Shown here: in pieces, positions 58,663 to 64,000 of the stretch | Layout: every line of letters starts with the position of its first letter | Position numbering within the stretch: the first letter of the stretch is position 1 | Assembly (NCBI GenBank): GCA_024138015.1 | Contig: JAMXBB010000003.1 | Span: forward strand, 34,210,341 to 34,274,340 | Source: Lumnitzera littorea | Taxonomy: Eukaryota; Streptophyta; Magnoliopsida; Myrtales; Combretaceae | Direction: 5' to 3' | DNA: 64,000 bases | The notes under the pieces: model-generated | Database searches by the model: none | What the model was told of the DNA's origin: nothing | Seen by the model: only the letters and a program-made list of their open reading frames with translations | Made by a program: the position numbers and the translations under genes

Positions 58663-59160
58663 CACTACAAGAAGTCATACATTTAATGATGTTTGCATAT
58701 TCTGTAGACATTACTAATTCACAGATACTTAGTAACTTTTATTAAACATGGCATAACACATATCACTAGTAATGTTTATGTCCAAAGCTGAAATGTGAAA
58801 TAATACAATTTGATTGGTGACGTTTTCTTAAAGTAAACATCACAATAACTTTTAAATTTTCATCCACTCACACTCAATTATAAAAAATATATTGTTTATG
58901 AAATTATTTACCAATTCATGAAATATTGTAATGTGATATATAAAAATAAAAGCACAAAATATTAATCTCATAAAAAGTTTGTTATTACAAGATTTAATGC
59001 AATCATGGTTGTGCTTAACTTTCTAATCTCAAGATTTTTGAGAAATTTACATACTTACCATCAAAATTAATAAATATAATATAAATATAAATTTCATAAA
59101 AAAAAAATATTGTCAAAATATCATTAATATATCGCATCCTAAATATGGATAGATATTTGT

Positions 59161-59230
59161 ACTAATGTCACATCTTCAATATATGACATTAGTAGAATAC
59201 TTATGTCCAATTTTGAAGATGTGGCATTAG
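59161..59230. repeat. Three-fold inverted motif in CACTA-2
   Basis: ACTAATGTCACATCTTCAAT (59161-59180), TGACATTAGT (59184-59193, exact reverse complement of the first ten bases) and TTTTGAAGATGTGGCATTAG (59211-59230, a 17-base inverted match). Alternative hairpins are possible. Confidence 0.75.
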
Positions 59231-59330
59231 TGCATTTGCACCAAGACGCGATACTCACACTACATAAATGTTAATATCGCATCTTATTTTGCATTTTCAA
59301 AATGCGGCATAATAGTGATATTTTGGTAAT

Positions 59331-60818
59331 TTTTTATATAATTCGTAATTATGTATTTCTTTTTAAAGTTGGTAGATGTGTATTACACTATATGATTTTT
59401 GGTAGACTTGATGGATATATTTGGTGATTTATATAAGTTTAGACACTTAAGATGTAAAATTAAAAAATGCAATTGATATCTGTGAATCCTTTCGCTAAAA
59501 TATAACCTTTCTCAATTTTTTTTAATATAAATATCTTATTAGAGTGGAATGTATTCAAATGTAAAATATGGTTTGCATTCATATAACATTATATAATTTG
59601 TTTAAATNAGTATATATTATATTTTTTATTTTACATTGTAAGTCCTTTTATGTTTTAGTATTACTAACATTGAAACCCTAACCTAATATGACATTTTGTC
59701 TCTCTCTCTTCAAATTTGATAACAATATGAAGTGAGTCCTCTCTCTCTCTCTCAATCTTTTTTTTTTTCCATTTAAAGGTTTATTTTTTTCATACTTTTC
59801 TATTAGAATCAAGAGCTATTTTCTCTTACAATTAACTTAAATTTTCGTTGTTGCTAGTTTTGCATTGTCACTCATATTTACAAGGTACTTATTTTGTTTT
59901 GTTTGATTTTATTTATTCAAATTTGTCCCATTATATATTTTAGTACTAAACTCCTTAATTTATATAGTTTTTTAGGTTGTGTATTTAGTGCTCATTTATT
60001 GTTTGGCAAAATGTCGAACCTAGATTTTCATTCCTTTAAAGTGATACTAAGATGGTACTTTTTGGATGGATGTTATGTAGATGTTATGTCGCTGTATATT
60101 GTATGAGAGCTTACATAAAGAAGCATGACAATGTGGTTTTATCTATCTTTTGAAAAGTATATAATGATTTGTGTAAGATATTGGTGAAGGAAGAAAGGTT
60201 CACTATAATATTCTTAAAGTTAGGAATCTAGTTAGTTTTGTTTTACTCTCATTGACAACTACTAATCTAGCATATGTAATGTCTCTCTCTGATTTTACTT
60301 TTCTTTTGTATTAACATTTAACTACTCCAAATAGTAACCATCATGGCTTGACTTTTGTGCGTGAGGATCAAGAAACTATGATAGTTGCAACCTTTGATGT
60401 ATGTGATTGTTCCATATAAATTAAATTAGCACATCTTCTTTTATCTTAGCTTTGTACATTATCCCTTAAACATTTATGATTTTTGTGCTTTGATGTTGAT
60501 TTCGAAAAGTGAAAAATGAAAATTTTGATACATATATGTTTCATTGTAAGAGAAATGTTGGCAATGAAAAGGCAATTGTTATTGCTGCACTCAATAGTCA
60601 AAACTATGGAACCATTGTCCTAGATAATTTCATGTTTGGCCCTAGTATTTACATTGATAATAATATTCTTGCTACGAAATTTTTAAGTTGACAAAGAGAT
60701 GATCAATCAATTTCAAATGAGGTTTAGGTAATAAATTGTTATAGGAATTAGAGGTAAGTCTATAGACATTATTTAAGGTCTACTTGTTTATAGCATTTTC
60801 CTTTATCATCATGGATGT

Positions 60819-60854
<36 letters not shown>

Positions 60855-61832
60855 AACAAATTGTTATAATAGTGCACAATTAATTTCATATATACCAAAT
60901 ACAATGTACATAACATAAACTTTTTTAAACATAAGATTTTTGTAGCAAAATTCAAGAATGAAGACCAAAGTAAACCATTACTTATTCAATAATGAAAGTT
61001 ATTTATGCACCTAAGTAACTATTGAAATTTTGATCACAAGCTATTGAATTTTTATACAAACATATTGACTTTCTTTTTAGTAAAAACCATATAGTTGCAA
61101 TTCTTAAGAATCCCAAAAAGCCTAAAAACATTCATCCATTGAATTTTAAGTCAGTTATAAAAGAAAAGGTTTTAACCTTATATTTCAATTACCTAAACAA
61201 ATAATTTCCTATATTTCAATTCATTAAAGAATCTTATTCACTACTTTCGTCATTTAAGAGGAAATAAATGTCTTTATTTCATGAAAAATATCTTGGATAA
61301 TAGGAAATATTTGAAAATAAAAGTTCCTTAAGAAAGAAATTATTATAGATATAAAAAGAATTCCTTAAAAGTTGAGTATTTTTTGCTTATTGATCAATTG
61401 AAATATAGATTTTAAGTATAGACATTCTCATACTCATCACATGTACATTCTTTAGTACAATCATTTTTAACATTTGACAATGCAATTGTCATTGCCAAAA
61501 ACATTACATTAAGAAATATAGATAATCATTGATGTTCAATTTGTTTCAAAATATTGTTTAGAAGTAGGGAGAATTTTTTTTTTTTTTTATGAATAAAAAT
61601 GGCTCTTTTAATTAGATGATAAAACTTGAAAATGATTTCTTTGTTAGACGTTTTAGGATCGATTTTGTTTATATACATTTATTAAGGTCATTTGTATTAC
61701 TCTTCCATTTGTGAAATGTGCAAGAAGAAGTCTTTGTTTAGTTTCTCTTCTACATCCTTTTTCTCTTCTTTTTGGTTATTTCAAAGTATGTTTTGGTTTT
61801 TCTTCTTTTTAATTATTATATAACAAGACTAT
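59331..61832 (+). other. CACTA-2 interior, no recognised gene
   Basis: A CT-rich stretch with CTCTCTCTC runs at 59700-59755 and a (TA)n run at 60823-60852. The frame at 60509-60691 (60 codons, containing NEKAIVIAALNSQNYGTIV) looks protein-like, but I cannot place it. Confidence 0.4.
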
Positions 61833-62854
61833 TGAACCTAGGGTTCATTATTTGATTTTGATGAGAACAAAACAAAAAGTATATAATTAAACTTATTGTT
61901 TTTAAAGAAAAGAAAACAAAACAAGCGGATGGTTAAACTAAGTATTATTCGATTATTTTGAGATAATGGAATAAGTTGAATTAGCTTGCTTAATGATTAA
62001 ATATATCAATTACTTTGCAAGAAATTTAATCTTTTAAAGTGGTGATCAAATGACCTTGAAGTTATATTGCAAAGAGTATTTGTTTGTTGTGCGTGAAAAG
62101 AATTTTCAGGTGATATTTAGCTTACCAAGTTAACGGCTTAAGGAAGAACTAGGCTGACGGTATAAAGCTCTGGAAAACTCAAAGAAAAACTCACTGACCT
62201 GGAAGAACTGGCTTACCAGTAGAGTAAATTTTACCGGCTTGCTAGTAGATCAGAGTACTGGCATGCCGGTAAGTCAGTGTTAAGTAGCTGTTGGAGTATT
62301 TAATGCACAGCAACGGAAAGAATTTAAAGAGTTGTTATAAAAGCTCAACTACCCATCTAAAGGCTTTGAAAATCTAATATTCTACTATAACTTAAAGATA
62401 TTCTCTTACATTTTGGAGCTCGTTTTTCACTTTTTCTTTGTCTCTTGTACATTTATTTGCTATCAAACAAAAAAAGACCTAGTTGTGTGTGTAGAAGTTC
62501 TCAAACTTGTAATCTTGAGTAAAAACAGTTTTTATTTTTTTAGTTAGTTGTGGTAAAAGAGATTGTGTAAGCTTGTGTAGCTCTTGGAGGAATTGGATTA
62601 TAAAATCAATAAAGTGGTGTGAAGTCTTTGGTTGGAGGCATTGTGTATTCGTAGAGACAAGGGGATAGTTCGAACTCCACGTTATATCTGGACTTGATTT
62701 TTTTTATCCTTATCTCTTTAATTTTCGCATTTATTATTATTCTATTATTACCTTGATTACCCTTATTATTACATTTAGTTATTTATATCGAAAAAGAATT
62801 GAAATTTGTCCTTAAACTTAATTCACCCCCTTCTTAAGTTTAGCCTAGTGTTCT
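61833..62854 (+). mobile_element. Copia (SIRE-like) solo LTR candidate
   Basis: It starts TGAACCTAGG, with TTTGATTTTGATGAGAACAA following, and ends AATTCACCCCCTTCTTAAG with CCTAGTGTTCT, both typical of LTRs of large copia elements. The ends form a short inverted repeat. A TATA box TATAAAAG lies at 62335-62342. No primer-binding site follows, so a solo or truncated LTR is likely. No clear 5-bp duplication was seen. Confidence 0.55.
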
Positions 62855-64000
62855 TTAAAGACAACATTCTATTTATTTGAAGCGCATAAAGAAGATCCTT
62901 TTTTCTTATAGGTGTTTGCAAGATAGGCATTTTAAAGAGGTTTTGCAAGGATTAGTGATTTGTTATTAAAAGAGGGTAATATGGAACTAAACAATGAGAA
63001 ATGGATAAGAATACTTAATAAAAAAAAAAAAATTCTCCCACCATTAGCTTTTCATCTTAATGGAGTAGTCAATTAGCAAATTTATTGATTGTTACTTGAT
63101 GATGATAAATTTTATATGGTAAAATAGTTGTTTAATATAAATTTTGGATAACTTGTCTCATGTGCATTTAATAGATGGTTAAAGTTGCATTTGATACTTC
63201 TTTTAGTCCAAACTTACTATAAGATAACAATATAATAAACTTGCGTTCTTATTGCAAATTATAACATAATCATTTATATTGTAGGATATAACAAGCCTCA
63301 ATAGTCAATCAAACATATTAAATTGTATTGCATATAAATATAGGTATTTTTTTTTATTAACTTTCTTATTTCTTCATTTTTTTCAATCTCATCTCTTTGG
63401 TCTCACTGTCACCTAAGCTTGGTTCTAGTTTTTACAAACATGCTCCCCATTTACTATCTTTCTTTATCTCTTTTTTCACATATGCAATTCTTCAATTTTC
63501 TTTTTTTATAGATAACCTGTTTAGTGATGAATATACCATATTGTTTATCTTTGAAATAAAAAATAATCATAAACTTAAAATAAAATGCATAAGCTTATAT
63601 AAAATTTATTCCTTTATATAGATGTTCAATTTATGGTACACACAAAAAGGTATCCCTTTCCTAAACCTTCGAGTTAGGATTTACACATCATAATATGTAT
63701 ATATATAAGCCTCCGAATTCCAAGCCTTTAAACACTATTAACAACTATGCTTTAACAAATTATATCAAGTTGATGTTCAATTTTGTATTTTTAATAAAAA
63801 AAAAAAGCTTTTACAAGTTGATTGAGCATTTGTATTTTTTGCAAAGAGTTACATATTTCTTACTTTCAGATAATTGATTTCTTGATATGTTCTTATAATT
63901 TATTCAATTCTTTTTTCAAGTATTGTAGAGGTTTTGCTCAGACTTGTCATCCTATTCAAATGATTTACTAAATAATACTATTTTGTTTATTATGTAGTTA
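62855..64000 (+). other. A+T-rich CACTA-2 interior, nothing recognised
   Basis: Frames at 63397-63621 and 63695-63877 have no domain or coding bias that I can see. Confidence 0.4.

Larger units (their letters stand above)
58663..64000 (+). mobile_element. CACTA-2: left end of a CACTA/En-Spm transposon, continuing past the window
   Basis: CACTACAAGAAGTC at 58663 is an intact CACTA terminus. The next 600 bases contain words such as AAACATGGCATAA and GTAAACATCAC, related to the CACTA-1 subterminal core, and inverted ACTAATGTCACATCTTC repeats at 59161-59230. No transposase motif (TNP2, PTTA) can be read up to 64000. Short plus-strand frames (59894-60106, 60509-60691) have no recognisable domain. 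One undetermined base (n) is at 59608. Confidence 0.72.

Noticed and set aside
1..64000. Intact host gene, tRNA or rRNA
   Set aside because: No complete frame with host-protein features and no tRNA or rRNA landmarks were found on either strand by reading. A covariance-model scan would be needed to exclude small RNA genes.

Overview
This is a block of plant nuclear heterochromatin. It is about 70% A+T and carries no intact host gene, tRNA, rRNA or bacterial-type feature. Nearly everything belongs to recognised plant transposon lineages: Ty3/gypsy Athila and Tat/Ogre elements, a Ty1/copia element, a TRIM, PIF/Harbinger, CACTA/En-Spm, a MITE and several solo LTR-like blocks. All coding regions are broken by stops and frameshifts, many of which fit C-to-T decay of methylated DNA. 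I cannot name the species; an angiosperm is the safe statement.

The main result is a nested stack that can be taken apart using target-site duplications (TSDs). On the left lie a decayed Tat-type pol (1-1975) and the 3' part of a copia element (2781-4172). At 4173 a CACTA terminus interrupts the copia RNase H. The CACTA end carries palindromic subterminal repeats, a complete TRIM (4361-4980) and, further in, the last exons of an unrecognised minus-strand gene. That gene is cut by a complete, internally deleted Athila (Athila-1, 6548-11517, TSD ACCTC) and by a Tat/Ogre-type element (Tat-3, 11625-48094, TSD AGCAT). Removing both insertions rejoins the gene from 48660 to 6067.

Tat-3 lies on the minus strand. 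It has a 3' LTR at 11625-13961, a 91-bp tandem repeat array, a gag relic (16590-17985), and a 5' LTR spread over 38950-48094. Its leader is interrupted by a PIF/Harbinger element (about 18735-38500) with a Myb/SANT ORF1 and a DDE transposase. The Harbinger is itself split by an Athila (Athila-2, 20660-35397) that retains gag, protease, RT, RNase H, integrase and an env-position ORF. Athila-2 contains solo LTR A (22890-26613, TSD GTTAA). The Tat-3 5' LTR contains a MITE, solo LTR B (39501-42989, TSD TTGAT) and solo LTR C (44559-47463, TSD ATAAA).

Right of 48852 come a plus-strand Tat-like LTR with promoter and primer-binding site (48853-51801), another LTR-like block (about 51957-55526), and the gag, protease and integrase of a copia element (55527-57485) with its primer-binding site at 58642. 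This copia is of the same type as the left one and may be its other half. A second CACTA starts at 58663, nine bases inside the copia LTR, and runs off the window. It contains a copia-like LTR (about 61833-62854) and several kilobases in which I recognise no gene.
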